From Mycteria americana (lineage: Eukaryota; Chordata; Aves; Ciconiiformes; Ciconiidae): 64,000 bases of DNA. The stretch's first letter is position 1. Every line of letters begins with the position of its first letter. The stretch is taken from the NCBI RefSeq assembly GCF_035582795.1, contig NC_134372.1, positions 37,610,316 to 37,674,315 of the forward strand. Direction: 5' to 3'. The position numbers and the translations under genes were made by a program. Below are positions 1 through 14,197 of this stretch, in pieces. A model generated the notes under the pieces. The model did not search any database, was not told where the DNA came from, and was given only the letters and a program-made list of their open reading frames with translations.

Positions 1-3000
1 CACCACAGTGACCAAAAACTGCTGTTTTAAAAGGCTTAACATGAAAAGCAATTTATCAACCATACCACTAAGTTTGACTTTCATAACACTGTAAGCAGAT
101 TACAGGTATTCTAAAATTAATCACAATTTTAATTCATAATCACAAGCAAGTACATCAGCAGTCATACATTATCTGACTACACCTGTAGCTGATATAACAG
201 TATTTCCTGGCAATCTACCGTTGAATTTATGCCTTGTCTGGCATCTACGAAATAGAGAAACCTAAAAAATCAGGGTTACCCTTGCCTTCTGGATTAGCTG
301 CAAAGGTGGAATCCATTTTTTTGCTTTAAAGCATAGAAAGCAAACCCCCACCCAGAATTCAAACAAATGTGTCAGTGAGCACTCGGGAATGTATCACCAC
401 AGATGCTCAACCTGTCAATGAGAAAAATGTTTTGTAATTACTCTGTGAAGTTAGTCTGATCACCTGTAACTTCCAAAAAGTAAACATAAGGGGAAAATTA
501 TTACTTTTCATTCCCTCACGGTTTTAATTCAGACATGTTTGCAGAACATTTATGCATAATAAGACACAAATTCCTATAACTGAATATATTCAGTTCTCTC
601 CATTTTTTCTTAAAAGTACAATACAGTAAACTCTTACATACATAACAAAATGTATTTTCTCAGTTATCAGATATTTGTTTATAAAGCTTTCACAGTTACC
701 CAACAGGTTCAAGTTTAATTCACAAAAGATTAATAATTTAGCTTCTGAAAGTTTGTGTTACTTCCCATAAAAGACATTCACCCACATCTACAGTTCACAA
801 GGTTTGATCTTTTATTGCAGCATTACCAAGGGTCACAATGGTAACTCCAGCCAAGTTAGGAAAACAGCACTGCTATTAATTATTATTATTTACAGTATAT
901 AGTAGTAAATTAATTGGGCAATAAAAGGTACTGCTATGATTTATCAGAGTATTAAAAACTCATTCACTGGATTTTTTTTCCTACTGAACTACTGCATTCA
1001 GTATTATAAAGCAAGCTTTTTACCTTTTTATTTTAATTAGGTGACCTGGTTTTAGAGAAAGTAAAATCGAATTCTTGTGAATGTTAGTGAGAAGAGAGTA
1101 GAAGTTATGTTATCATTAGAAAACAAAAATTGCAGGTAAATATTTTAAGAAGATTTTCTTCATCTTACATTTATGCAACTGCAGAAAATCCACCAAAAAG
1201 ATTGTTCAGGAAGTCCAACATCTGGGAAGCTTAAAGAAAACCTGGAAAAAGACAAGAAATACAAAGTCCAGCTTTAACAAAAGGAAAACAACTGGTAACC
1301 AGATAGCTTTTTCTCATCACTATTTTTTATAATTTATGAAAAAGTATTAACTGACAATGACATTGCATTGAGTGTCAAAAATCAAGCCTATTTCTGCTTC
1401 CTCACCACTCTTTTAGAGAATTTTTCAGACATAAGCCATCTCTATTAAAATGGAAAAATGTAACCAACATCTGGCAAACCTTTAGATAGTAACGTGCTCA
1501 TTATTATTGTACAAAAAAATTAATGATCTATTTTGTATTTCTTATCATTAATAGTGTTTGTGGAACTACTGCCTTTGTGCTAAAACTGCTAAAGCAGCCA
1601 ATGTGGTACAGAGATGTAAAGACCTGAATTACTGAGCTCAGCACTTTTGCCTGCATGTGTGATGCTCACAAATACATTATGTGTAAGAAAAAGAATGTAT
1701 TATTGCATAACCTTCTTAATTGCATCTCTCCCTGCAGGACTCCATCGAAACACGGCATGTTGTATCTTTATAAAAAATATTTTGTAGAAGGAATTTAGAA
1801 AAGCAGAGAGCTAGTAAACAGATAGCCATTGCGCATATAGTTATAATGCATTATGTATTTAATAACCTAAATTTTTCAGTAGACAGTGCAGATTTTTAGT
1901 AAACCTAAATGGACATTAACTCCACATGCTTATATGTAGCACAATCTTTACCTGCTCTTATAAAGAAGATAAGCTATTAGCCCTAATTACAGATACTGTT
2001 TCCATGCTCTCAAATACTTTCTAAATATTCCTTCAGTTAAAGACATATTTAGAGCTCATTGCTTTCCAGATTTGAAGTTATTTAAATGTTGGAGAAGAGG
2101 GAGGTTTTCTGAACTGGGCTTGCAGGGGAAGTGGGTGAGTTTGTTCTCTGAAAGCGCATTATCAGTGTGCTTCCTGGGGGAGAGGAACAAAAGAACATGG
2201 TACGTGAAGGGCATCTTCCTGAATGGCTTCCCAAGACTGCTATGGGGACATCGTCTCTCATTCTGGTAATTCGCCAAAGGTCTATGCTATTTAGAACATG
2301 CATGTGTGGAAAGAGGAAAAAAAAATATTAAAAAAAAAAAAATCTTGACTTCTGCAGATAAAGCGGATCCTTGGAATTTGTGTGCAAAACCACAAAGAGA
2401 CAAATTTTTCTATCCCCTAGTATAGGAAGGTTTCCTTTAATTTCCCTGACAGCAATTGGGTACAAGCTCTTGTTCGATGCTTACAGGAGGATTACTTCAC
2501 AGTTTTCCTGTCATCACTTTCTTCATTACCCTTGAAACAGGCAGGGACAATCCAAACAGCACATCTGCAGTGGTCAAAATGGTGTACTGTGAATCTATGA
2601 CTGCTGTGAAGCAGTTCCTTCAAATGTTATACTATCAAACACCTTTTAAGTTGGTTTCCCTTTGAAAACTCTAGCTTGGGCAGAAGGGAAAGCAAAGGAG
2701 GTGGTGAAGAAGACTAGAACGGACATGCTGATGGTTAGATCTGTATCGATCTTCCTAATGTTTCTACTGACATTCAGGGGAAGCCTTTCCACCGTACTGT
2801 CTGCTCACCCATCTACTGTCCTTAATACAAGACATTATTACAGTATATCGGATGGAGAGAGCTTGTAAAAGCATCTGATTTTATCTCAGTCAATGCAGAA
2901 AAAAGCCCTCATTCTCACAGTGCTGATCTAGAAGAAAGTATGTCAATCTTGTTACGAATTTTATGGAATCATAAAAGAAAGTCACTGCATCTTCCTAGAC

Positions 3001-3081
3001 CAAAAAAACAAGCTCATTCATACCAGTGCCAGTCTTACATGAATAAAGAAATGAGATGATTACTCCAAAGCTAATTAGTAC
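1..3081. other. Gene-poor AT-rich DNA
   Basis: No coding exon, RNA gene or transposon was recognised. There is an A-run near 2329-2342, and short open frames near 2056-2303 overlap on both strands and look random. In mammals the region upstream of ZNF507 is a large gene desert toward TSHZ3, and this stretch fits that picture. Confidence 0.6.
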
Positions 3082-3908
3082 ACTGTGTGGAGTGTCCGTG
3101 TCCAGGTTTTCTTGTGGGTGGCTGCAGGGCTGGTCCCTGTGAGGAGAGGCTGGGGCTGCCCCGTGCTGCCCAGGGCCAGTTCCACCCAGTTCCAGCCGGT
3201 TCTGCAGCCGCCCCAGCACAGGGCACAGCAGAGCCCTCACCGACACTGGGGGCACCTCTGTGGAAACGTATTGGAGAAAGGGCAAAACGCTGCCCGGCAG
3301 CAAGGGGAAAGTGTGAGGAAAAGTGTGAGGAACAGCCCTGCGAGCGCCGAGCTGGGAGGAGGTGTGGGGTGGAGGAGGTGCTCCAGGGGCCAGAGCATGG
3401 ATTCCCCTGCAGCCTGTGGAGAAACCACGGGGTAGCACCCAAACTGCAGCCCATGCCGGAGAAGGCAAGATATTTCCTAAAGGAACTGCTGCCCATGGAG
3501 AGACCCACACTGAAGCAGGGGAAAAGTGCGAGGAGCAAGGAGGAGCAGAGATGAACTGTTATCAACTGACCACAACCTGCCATTCCCAAACCCCTGCCCT
3601 GGTTGGGGCTGGGGTGGGTAGAGGAGTCGGGAAGGAAGGAGTGAAGTTGAGCCTGAGGGGACGGTAGGAAGATGTTTTAATTTTGTCTTTGTTTCTCACC
3701 TTCCAAATCTATATTATTCGGCAATAAATTAAATTAATTTTCCCCAAGTCAAGTCTGATTTTCCTGTGCCAGTAATTGGTAAGTGATCTCCCAGTCTTTA
3801 TCTTGACCCACGAGCTTTTTCATCTTAATTTCTCCCTGTCCTGTGGAGGAGGGAGCTAAAAGAGCAGCTGGGTGTGCGGCTGGCTGCAGTCCAAGGTCAA
3901 CCCACCAC
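3082..3908 (+). mobile_element. LTR-type avian endogenous retrovirus block, plus strand
   Basis: GC-rich block whose second half follows the avian ERV LTR layout: AACTGACCACAACCTGCCATT, then AGTGAAGTTGAGCCTG, then TTTCTCACCTTCCAAATC, then GCAATAAATTAAATTAATTT (AATAAA 3723-3728), then CCCCAAGTC, then GTCAACCCA at the end. The 5' edge is blurred and no clear target duplication was found. The open frames inside it are composition artefacts. Family assignment (ERVL-like) is from memory of the pattern. Confidence 0.75.
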
Positions 3909-6900
3909 ATCCCCAGGCTGATGAACACTACTGACTGGCAGTTGAGGGGGGAACATGACAAAAAAGAGGGGAAAGTTAAAGGTGGTAAATAAAAAAAGAA
4001 GGGAATACTAGATTTATTTGAAATCTTATCCCTACCTGGATTATTATTGACTTTAAGTTCTACAGTCAGTCTCTGATGTATTTGGATATTTTAATCACAC
4101 ATCCATACTGCCAATATTTATTTCAGTGACACATTTGGGCCTCTGTACTCGTTTAGTTCTATTCTCAGCACACAACTGGAACCCTAAATATAGTCCTAGT
4201 CTGTCTGTGGGTATCATGCTGTGTAGCTACAACACGCATACTTTATGTAGTAACCCTTTCTTCTACCCTTGAATTGTGTAAGCACTTGGAAGGATCTATA
4301 TCTACAAATCCTCAATTTCTTTTATTTTGTCAAATCCTGTGTATATCTATATCTATTTGTAGGGAAAGATGTGAATGAAACTGTATGGATATTTGGGAAG
4401 GCTACATAAAGAAACATGCTCTCTAATAAACATTATATTCATCTGATAAGGATTATATATAAAACAAACAAAAAAGAAATACTAAAATATTTTTTTAAAA
4501 AACACAGTATTTTGAGGAGATATATGCTGAGTACACATTATGACACCTCCAGTATGCTATACTTTTACACCTATCTTTTCCCTGAGATGCATTTAGTATC
4601 CCTGAAATTTATTATCAATTAGCCTCCATTTGCACTAAATTTCTTCTAGTATCACACAGTTAATTTCTGGTTACAGGCTCTGCTGATGCTGCCTTTAATG
4701 CCAGGCCCACCATCTTCCCCAACATATTGAAAAGTGACCTTTTCTTTTTTTCCAGACAGCTTTCCCCCTTCCCCACCAATTTCACACCTCTATGTCTCCT
4801 TCCCTTAAGTGACCATAAAATTCAACCAAGAATGTTCAGTAAACTTCTTGTCCATCAGTAATGACACTCCTGACTGGTGACTTGAGTACCAGTCTCGTTC
4901 TTACACACTCAATTTGTGTAGCAGTTGTGATACTGATCTAACAGTCCACAAAAACACAGCTTTCAATGGTTACAATTGAGCAAAACACATCCATTCTGAA
5001 ATTATTAATACTATCACAGGGAGATTAATTTCCTTTTGATGTTCTTCTATCAGGAACTCTACTGTGATTCATTGATGTCACAGAACAAATTAGTGCAGTA
5101 CATAGCCAAGCAGTATGATATTAAAATCGGACATTATTCTGCCGCTGATATCAAACAATAAAGTAGCAGATGGCTTTTTTTTAGAAATGGCTTTCATGTC
5201 AGAGTAAAAGGCTGCACAAACCAGAATTATTTCTTTTTCTGGAAGTTGTTCTTGTTTGGTTGCATATCTGGATCAAAATCTTCAATGCATGAAAAGACTA
5301 TATTATACGATAAAAGGTCAAACAATTCAATGGTATACAGAAGATAAGAGATTTCATAACCTTGTATGTTTTGGGTCTTTAGCTTCAAAGTGGCAACAAA
5401 ACGTAACACTTGGTGAAAAAACAAACACTGACCAACTTGTGTGTACTTTTGGACAAAATATTTGCCAAACATTCAATTTTAATAACATTGTCTTTTTAAA
5501 CACAAAATTTACTTATTACACATGCTACACTTGCTCTGAAAGGAATTATCCCTTCATAATTAATTAAAAGCAATGATATTTACCCTGCCATCAAAACTGG
5601 TTTTGTAAGATCAAGCATTAGTGTTCCAATGTTCTTCATTTCTACACTAAGCCTGAACTTGCTTCTCCAGTGAATTAAAGACAAATGTTACTATTTTGTC
5701 ATTTCTTTCAACAGGAGGTAAATGCGATGCTGTGTCTTCCTTCATATGTGCCTTCCTATGATACTACCAATGTCATAAGGACACACTCTACCTCTCTCCA
5801 TTCAGCATAGCTACTCTCTTCAGAAGTCACGGTATTTGAATACCGAGGCTTAGGGCCAAGTTTCCTTGTTGAGGAACAGACCAACCCATAGCTGATGATA
5901 CATTTCCTCCTACCGACTGCTGGTAAGCATATATACTGTAAGGAGGAGTAAAAGACCATTTAACAAAAAAATGTTGTCTATGACTACTTTTAAATGAATT
6001 CATTAAACAAAACACAAAGTACAAAGGTTTGTTTCATGTTGTGTTTAACACTGAAAGACAGGTAACTAAATGCAGGTTTTATGCAGCTATTCTTGCCCAC
6101 CAGCAGATGGCTGGAACATCAGCTACAGCAGAATCTTTGAATTTCAGTTGCACAGATGAGGACAGTATATGTAACGCATTTTCTATACGTCAAGTGGTCA
6201 ATTCTATAGCTATAACTTCATATAATACGGTTTCCAGGGGGTTAGGAAAATGAGCAAAATAGGGCCACTTACTTTGATCTGAGCCCATGGGAATGGGAAG
6301 GAAAGAGCAGGCAAACATACTTACATATTTAGTAAAAACAGAAGAGTCAAAATATGGAAACTAAAGAAATCCATAGAATCTCTAGAAAGGAATAATGCTT
6401 CATTGCGTCCTAAAAAAACACCTCAACAGAGAAACATGAGATGCTGCTAAGTGGATTAGCTGCAATACAAATCCTATTGAACAGAACAGGCCTTCTAACA
6501 ACTCGCAATTTGCATTTCTCCATGGAGGATTGGTGATTAGTTTTGCATTAATTGCAGCAACCTGTTAATACTATCCCAGCCAGATCCACTGGCAACCAGA
6601 ATCACTTTTTTCATTATCAATTCTTATTAGTTGTTGTATGTATTTAGTGCTAACATATCAGTCAGATTGAGTTTTCCTATTATTCTCATTAATACAGGAT
6701 CTTTTGAAAGCTTGGACTACTTATGACAGAGGTTTGAGGGGGCTGGAGAGGATTAGCCATAGTTTGTATTATCTGTCTTTGAGAAAGTATCTGTACTTGG
6801 GTTTTTTTCAGTCTTTTAAACTCTGTGCTATGATGTGACCTTTTAATATTCCCACTTGTTCAAAAGGTAGACACTTAAATTCACTTAGAAGAGTGAAAAC

Positions 6901-9900
6901 ATTACAAGTTAGTTAAGAACACAAAACCCAGATATTTTTAGAAAGTGCTGTATATCCAAGGGTTTTCTCTTTTGTGCAAAATGTTTAATAAATTCATATC
7001 ACTTTTTGTATATTCATCTCAAATTTTAGCAAAATCCTCTGAAGAAATAAGTATCCAGACATGCACAAACACAGGATAAATTTTCAAGTTATTTTTCTGA
7101 GTTGCAGTGTCCCTTTCTCTTCCACCCCACAAAACACCCCAAAAATTGTATTCACCATCATTTTTAACATTAATGATGTTTAGAATATATCATGTTTAAT
7201 TTAGTGAAAGCTTTTAAGAAGGCTAAACTAACAATGAGATCTCCAGTTTTCAGAGTTAAAAGATCAGTTTCTTTTTTACAAATTAAATGAATGACCAGTA
7301 AAATTGGAGGCACAGAAAATGCATTCTGTGTTCACTGTGGTAGTGAAATATTTGGCTTTGCCAGCAACAGACCAAGTACTCTATTTTATGTAGAAGACTA
7401 TGTGGTTTGCTTAGTTAGCTTGGAAATAAAATCAGTGAAAAAGAGTGGAAGCTTTCAAAACGCAGAGAAGTACAACTTAGTGCTGTTTTCCCATAAAGCT
7501 GCAGAATGCAGGTCCTTTTCAGCTGTTAAAAGATTGAAGAATGACTTGGAGTAGAACAATAATGTCAGAAGAATGGGGAAGTGCACACTAGACAGCCATA
7601 AGAACTTCATTTGACTTGTACTGGCAATTGATTTAAATGGAATTGCAACTACCCACCAGGGTCAAGAGTGCTTTCTTGACATTAGGGACCTCTGTGTCAA
7701 CTGTAAATGTACAATGGTCATCTATTTTTTACAAACATGTTCAAATCATTATAAATCATGTTTTAGAATGATTGTTTTAATGTTCTAGGTAATGTGATTT
7801 TACCGAACAGTAGTACCGCTAACTGAACAGTTCACAATATAATCTTTGCTATACAAATTATTCCACGAAATAATAAAATACCCTTTATCAGACACTACAC
7901 AGCTTAACCGAAAGAGACAGATCACATCAGGTACCTTCCATTTCAGTATAGCAATGGTACTTTTAAGACAGCAATGTTGTGATTTCAGGACAACAAGGTC
8001 TTACAACAAGGTCTCACTTAACATTAGTGCACAAACATTAGGCAAATGTTAAACTAGCACTTGAATACATGCTAAAATACTGGCTCCAGGTCAAAATCTC
8101 TAGAATGTTCTGCAACGTCTATAATAGATTCTTCTCCCACTGAAGTTGAGGACAACCTGTTTATTTGCATTTTATATACTTATAAAGAGCCCCCACCGTG
8201 GCAATTGTAATTTTTTTATTTCTCCAACAAAATGTGTGTTTATGGTGCTCTAAAGACAAATAAAAAGCACATCTCTGCTTTTGAGATAGGTTCCTGACCT
8301 ACAGAGATGAGGGGTACCCTCTAAACCTCATTTCTACATATGTCTAAGAAATTACATTAGTTTCCATGTTAACTATGTTCAGCTCATATATATTGTTGCC
8401 TTACTTTTCTTTCTGAGGTAAATATATTTTGATGATAGAGAACCATAAGGTTAAAATCAGAAAGAAAGAAGAAAGAGGATCACAGTGAATTACATTCCTC
8501 ACAGGAATACTCGTTACCTCAGTTATTCTGCTGCTTTGTCACTCACTGCATTCACACCTTTTGAAATTTTGTAAAAATCATAAAAATTAGCCTAAGAAAC
8601 AGTGAAGCATGACAAAGAGAAAACTACAGTACAGATCAGAAGTAAAAGACCAGATCTGTGTCTTAGTGAAGTACTAGTATTTGTATTGGCTTTAGTAACC
8701 ACTGCACGGCCCGAACAGCATTCATGCCTTGTAATCTCCATTTGGCTTGTGGTTTGTGATTCTGTATCTGCTTTTTAAATCTAATAACACGTCATTCTGA
8801 AGCTATAATTCAACTTATATTTTTGTTTATATACTTCTGTACTTGTTTATATTTAATATTCGTATTTCATGAGGAGTTGAAAAAGTTGTCAAGGTACAAC
8901 TGGTCAACAAACAAGTGAAACATGGGTAAAGAATATACAGGTAAACAGGTCTAAATATCATATCTTAGTATAAACATAAAACCCTAAAGATTAAATAAAC
9001 CCAGAACTTAAATAATCAATATAACCTTACTTTTCATTAAATTACCACTGAATTATTTTAACTATGACATAAGCTATCTTTAATCAGTTATTGGGACTCC
9101 TTTAGCAGCAGTTACATAAAGGGTTTCCTTCAAATCAGGTTTTAACTGATGTATAAACACACAACTAACTATTTTTCTGCATTTGTTAGGGTAACTACTT
9201 TTGAATGTTGTTTCTTCAACATCATTAAGTTGTATAATAGATATCTCTTTCGACTTCTAGTCTAAACTTGTGTTAGTCTTGCAGAACAGCAGTACCTGAG
9301 TGGCAATGCAATCCACACGGCAAGATCGTTGTGGAGTATTACTACACACCCACTGGCTTCCCAGCCAGAAGTTGTTTTAGAAGTTTGTGAAAACACATGC
9401 TTTTAACCTTTTCTTTTAGTGCCTCCTGTTTTGACTAATTAGCTAATAATAATTTAGTAACCTAATAGTAATTGACAACATAGAAATGCATAATAACCAT
9501 GTCCTGAAAACTGACATGAGCAATATTATAGCACCCAATATACTGGCTTTCATACAACTATTTCATTACCTGCAAGCTTCTTGGTAATGAATATGCTATT
9601 AAAAGGGTTTTTTTAATTTTCATGTTTCTCATGTTGTAATTCTCCAATAAATTTCTCTGACTTCCAACATAAATAAGTTTCATTATTCCTCGTTATTAAA
9701 AGAAACAAACACATTCTCCTTCACTGAAAGGGTGTCATATAATTAGATGACCTTCCTACATAAAATCATGAATGAAAAAGGACCTGCCAACTTGCAGGAA
9801 AATATTTAATCAGACATTAGGACATTAAATATAGTTAGTCAAGACACAAGACATTATCATACTAACAAATGCTTTCAGAAACAGTCTTTTACAATACAAG

Positions 9901-12138
9901 AGATCAAAACAGACTTTAGTTTTACTACACCATTAGGCAAGTCCCAGCTTTCCAACAATTTATGGCCGATTTCTTCATTTGGTTGCTTTAAACATGCTTT
10001 TAAAACATACTTGATAACTAGTAAAAATTGTATACAATGCAAATGACATTTCAGATAAGTTTTATTGACTTAATGCTCTGGTAATAAAATTATAACAATC
10101 AGTATTATTTTGATTTATTGCAAATTTTACTTTCACCTTTAACGGACTTGGTGTATGGCAGAATTGAATGTAATGCTGCTGCCACCTCAAGGTCACTACA
10201 GAAAAGTGTGATGGTTCATTTCGGTCTACTTGTATCTAATAAACAGTAGCAAGATTCAATAACTAAGAATGAATGGACTCCTTTGTTTTCATGCAGTTGT
10301 TTGCTGCTCACTGCATGCAGGTTCCACATGTGTATTTGCAATGAAAATATACTTTTATGTCTCTGTGTACATGGAAGTGCATACGCATGCACCTGCAGAC
10401 CTGCATGCATGCACAGTGCTAAGGGTTAGAGAAAAAAAATCTTTGCATGTCAAGGAATGTTCATAAAGTGAGCCAAACCATGAGGTCCTAATTTTACACA
10501 AACAAGAATTTGACTTAGTAAAATTGAAAAGGGAATTAAAAATTTGGTCCAGTACCTTTCCAGAGTTTTTGTTTGTTTGGTTGCTGCTTTTTTAAACTTT
10601 CAGATGAAAATCACAGTAGGATGGAGAACTCCAGTTTGTCCCATTTATGTTAGTATTTTAATATATATTTTGAGGGAACCAAGTGCACAATAAGTTCTGT
10701 AGCCCAGATAGGAAAGTTGTGTAAATTTTCTTATTTAAGGTTTTGGAGGCCAAATAAATATTTTAATGAAGAAAACTGGAACAGTGTATTTATTGGGTAC
10801 TACAAAGCATCTGCAGTGTTGTGTGTTTGTATGGATGCTCAGAAATTATATACGTTTGTCCTCCTAAAAGTTCCACAGGAGCAAACAGAAGCCTCACACC
10901 ATCATACACATGACAAATATGTGATCAGCTATATAAATTTTGCAAAATTTATCAAGGTTAGGTTAACGTGACTGCTACACTGAACTTATCTGAAAAATGT
11001 CACACTCTAAAATTACAATCTACTGCTTAAAACCTTTCTCAAGCACCTATGTGCTTGATTTTAAAAAATCTACCTAATCCCATTTGGCAAAAAACAGATT
11101 GCACTTCAAGTAAAAAAGTCTGCAGGAGGAGATCAATCTATGGAGCATAAGGAAAGTTGCCAGGACTAGCCAGATCATTCACTGAATGACAGAGGACTGG
11201 TCCACAATTCCCTTTAATGATATGAGAAGTACTCAGGAGCACTTGTTATTTTTTTATTTAAGTTATCCAGTTTCCATGCTGAGCAGGAAACCTCAATACC
11301 TTTATTCTGGCCTATACTGGTAATTGATACTGACATTAAGTAATGGATATACCAGAATTTCACACCTGATGGATTTACAAATTTTTGGTGGTATTTTATC
11401 CTTTGGAAGCTAGCATATAGTACAGACTCGAGAAGTTCTTTCTTGCACCAGAAATTAGTGTATTTTAGTCTATGATGACTAATTTAACAAGGAGGAAAAA
11501 GTAATGCCTTTTAACTACAACTGTAAAAAAAAAAAAAGGGCAATTAAATCAATTACAGGAATATTAGCTATATTAGAACTCCAGGGAGTCCAATTCTTTT
11601 TAGGGGATCTCCTTTTACACATGAAATATTAATTTATGTAATGTAGGATCTGATTCCAGTCTTACTGCAGCTTATCATTCACAAATGAATTCTCTTGAAT
11701 GTGTAAAACACACACCGAGGACAGTCACTGGGGCATATATGAATGGCAAATGTAACAACTGGAATCAGTATGTACCTGCTATAATGCAACATTTCACATA
11801 AGCTAATTTCTCTTAAAAATGCAAAGGACACTTTTGTATTTTCACTGACTGTAACAAGAAAAAAAGAGTGGTAGTTTGCTGTCATTGCTGTAGGAGTCTT
11901 TTGTGCTTATGACTCCCCTTGCTACAACTGCCAGTAATAAATCACATTCTGCACTCCCTTAACTGGATTACATACCTAAGAAAGCACTGTTTGGAATAAG
12001 AGCTGGCAAAAATATCAGTATCTATGCAAAGTAATAAAAAGGGAAAATAATAATGGACATTAAAATATAGTATATCATGTGGCAAGTCTCTATGAACTGC
12101 CTTGATATTTTCTGTATAGCTAAATAATTTTTGTCCCT
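3909..12138. other. Gene-poor AT-rich DNA
   Basis: Eight kilobases without a recognisable gene. Open frames up to about 100 codons (for example 5256-5567) show no domain and no consistent splice context. A short direct repeat (CAACAAGGTCT twice) lies near 7991-8016. A perfect octamer ATTTGCAT is at 6508-6515 in a stretch that looks like possible conserved non-coding sequence. Confidence 0.55.
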
Positions 12139-12537
12139 ATTACAGAATCACAGAATCGTATAGGTTGGAAAAGACCTTTAAGATCATCGAGTCCAACCGT
12201 AAACCTAACACTACCAAGACCACCACTACACCATGTCCCTAAGTACCTCATCCAAACGTCTTTTAAATACCTCCAGGGATGGCGACTCAACCACTTCCCT
12301 GGGCAGCCTGTTCCAATGCTTGACAACCCTTTCAGTGAAGTAAAATTTCCTAATATCCAGTCTAAACCTCCCCTGGTGCAACTTGAGGCCATTTCCTCTC
12401 GTCCTATCACTTCTTACCTGGGAGAAGAGACCAACCCCCACCTCTCTACAGCCTCCTTTCAGGTAGTTGTAGAGAGCAATAAGGTCTCCCCTCAGCCTCC
12501 TTTTCTCCAGGCTAAACAACCCCAGTTCCCTCTAAGT
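12139..12537 (-). mobile_element. CR1 LINE fragment, minus strand (5'-truncated)
   Basis: The + strand begins with the complement of the CR1 tail (TTACAGAATCACAGAATCGT, then AGGTTGGAAAAGACCTTTAA). It continues through the 3' UTR into the end of ORF2. On the minus strand at 12226-12519 the reverse-transcriptase C-terminus is visible, with [43 protein letters not shown] and [15 protein letters not shown]. Only the last ~400 bp of the element remain. Confidence 0.93.
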
Positions 12538-13651
12538 GGAGTTTCCCCATGGCCAATTCAGCAGTAAAAAAGACAATGGCAAAAGTCTTTTGAAGACAAT
12601 GGCGAAACACCTCTTAAGAATTACACTACTAATTTTTCATTTCCCCCAAAGAAGAAAAAGATGGCAGTAAGGTCCAGTTGTCACCTACCAGTGGGCAATA
12701 TCATTCCCACAACTGTAGAGAACTTTAAACTGGTAAAGGGACAGGCTAACTGGAAAGTTAAATTCTGTTGACTCTCAGAGGCTTTCACTGCCCTAGCTCA
12801 CTGTAGAATCGAGACCAAAGAATCGACAAATTGTAGCTCATGCCCTAACAATTTCTCCTGCAGTGCCCTGACTTCAGAGGATCCGATGCTCTTGATTCCA
12901 TATTTTGCCTCAAAATACGAATTAAGTAGAATACGGCATGGTTTAGCTATTTTTTAAATGTACTTTTTCAAAGGCAGAACACTGGCCTTCGAAGCATTTC
13001 TTCAAGTCATAATGCATCCTACTACCTTCAGTCACCATGGCAAACCCACTCCTTTTAATACAGAATCATAAAATGACAGTGTTATATAGGCAAAAATCTA
13101 GATTAAAAGAATTGTTACTTATTTTTTAAGAATTTCATAAATCTTTCTCTCCTGTTTCTTCCTTCCTCCAGTCCTATTCAAACTAAACTACAGCTCAGAT
13201 TTATCCTCTTCTGCTTTACACTCACTGCAGACCTTCCAATGAGAGACAAGTATGTCCATTGTGATACTTTGACCAAGTCTGTAAAAATCATCTACTAACA
13301 TACTAATAGTAGTTAGGGATGTGATTTTTTGTGACATTTTTGTGTAAGATTTAATATAGAATGCAGTTATAATTATGTTTTGCCAATACCATTGACAGAA
13401 ATAAGCTTTCACTTACTTCACAGATGAAACAAGCAGATACAGCAGTTGTGAAAACAATTGCTGTGCCAGTATAACTTCTCTATGAAAAAGTTCCTGTTTG
13501 TATAGTTGTATCAGAAAAACACCTTTATTTATTGTAGAGGACATTTCAGTACCTTGATTTGAGCCAAGGTGAAGCTTTCCATAATGTCTCACTATTTTCA
13601 ACTCACCTGGTTGTAGTTTCTTTCTCTTATACACCAGAAAAGCTATGAAGA
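12538..13651. other. Intergenic DNA without recognised features
   Basis: AT-rich DNA between the CR1 fragment and a solo LTR; no gene or repeat was recognised. Confidence 0.6.
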
Positions 13652-14197
13652 TGTCCTGGTTTCAGCTGGAATAGATTTAATTTTCTTCCTAGTAGCTGGT
13701 ATAGTGCTGTGCTTTAGATTTAGGATGAGAATAATGTTGATAACACACTGATGTTTTAGTTGTTGCTGAGCAGTGCTTACACTAAGTCAAGGACTTTTCA
13801 GCTTCTCATCCTGCCCTGCCAGCAAGTAGGCTGGAGGTGCACAAGAAGCTGGGAGGGGGCACAGCCAGGACAGCTGACCCACACTGGCCAAAGGGCTATT
13901 CCAGACCATATGACATCGTGCTGAACAAAAATACTGGGGGGAGTTGGCCGGGCAGGCACGGCCACTGCTCGGGAACTGGCTGGGCATCGGTCAGCAAGTG
14001 GTAAGCAATTGCATTGTGCATTACTTGTTTTGTATATTCTTTTATCATTATTTTCCCTTCCTTTTCTGTCCTATTAAATTGTCTTTATCTCAACCCATGA
14101 GTTCTACCTTTTTTCTGATTCTTTTCCCCATCCCACTGGCAGGGCATGAGTGAACGGCTGTGTGGTGTCCAGCTGCCTGCCGGGTTAAACCATGACA
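13652..14197 (+). mobile_element. Solo LTR of an avian endogenous retrovirus, plus strand
   Basis: Starts TGTCCTGGTTTCAGCTGG and ends GGGTTAAACCATGACA, so it has TG...CA ends. Flanking 5-mers are GAAGA (13647-13651) and GAAGG (14198-14202), a target duplication with one mismatch. An ATTAAA poly(A) signal lies at 14073-14078. No internal region is present, so this is a solo LTR. It is the same family as the minus-strand copy at 34926-35503. Confidence 0.9.

Noticed and set aside
3085-3667. Overlapping open frames of 100-170 codons
   Set aside because: They lie in a GC-rich LTR-type block, occur in all frames and show no protein domain.
12120-12519. Minus-strand 97-codon frame as a host gene
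   Set aside because: It is the C-terminal end of the CR1 reverse transcriptase in a truncated LINE.
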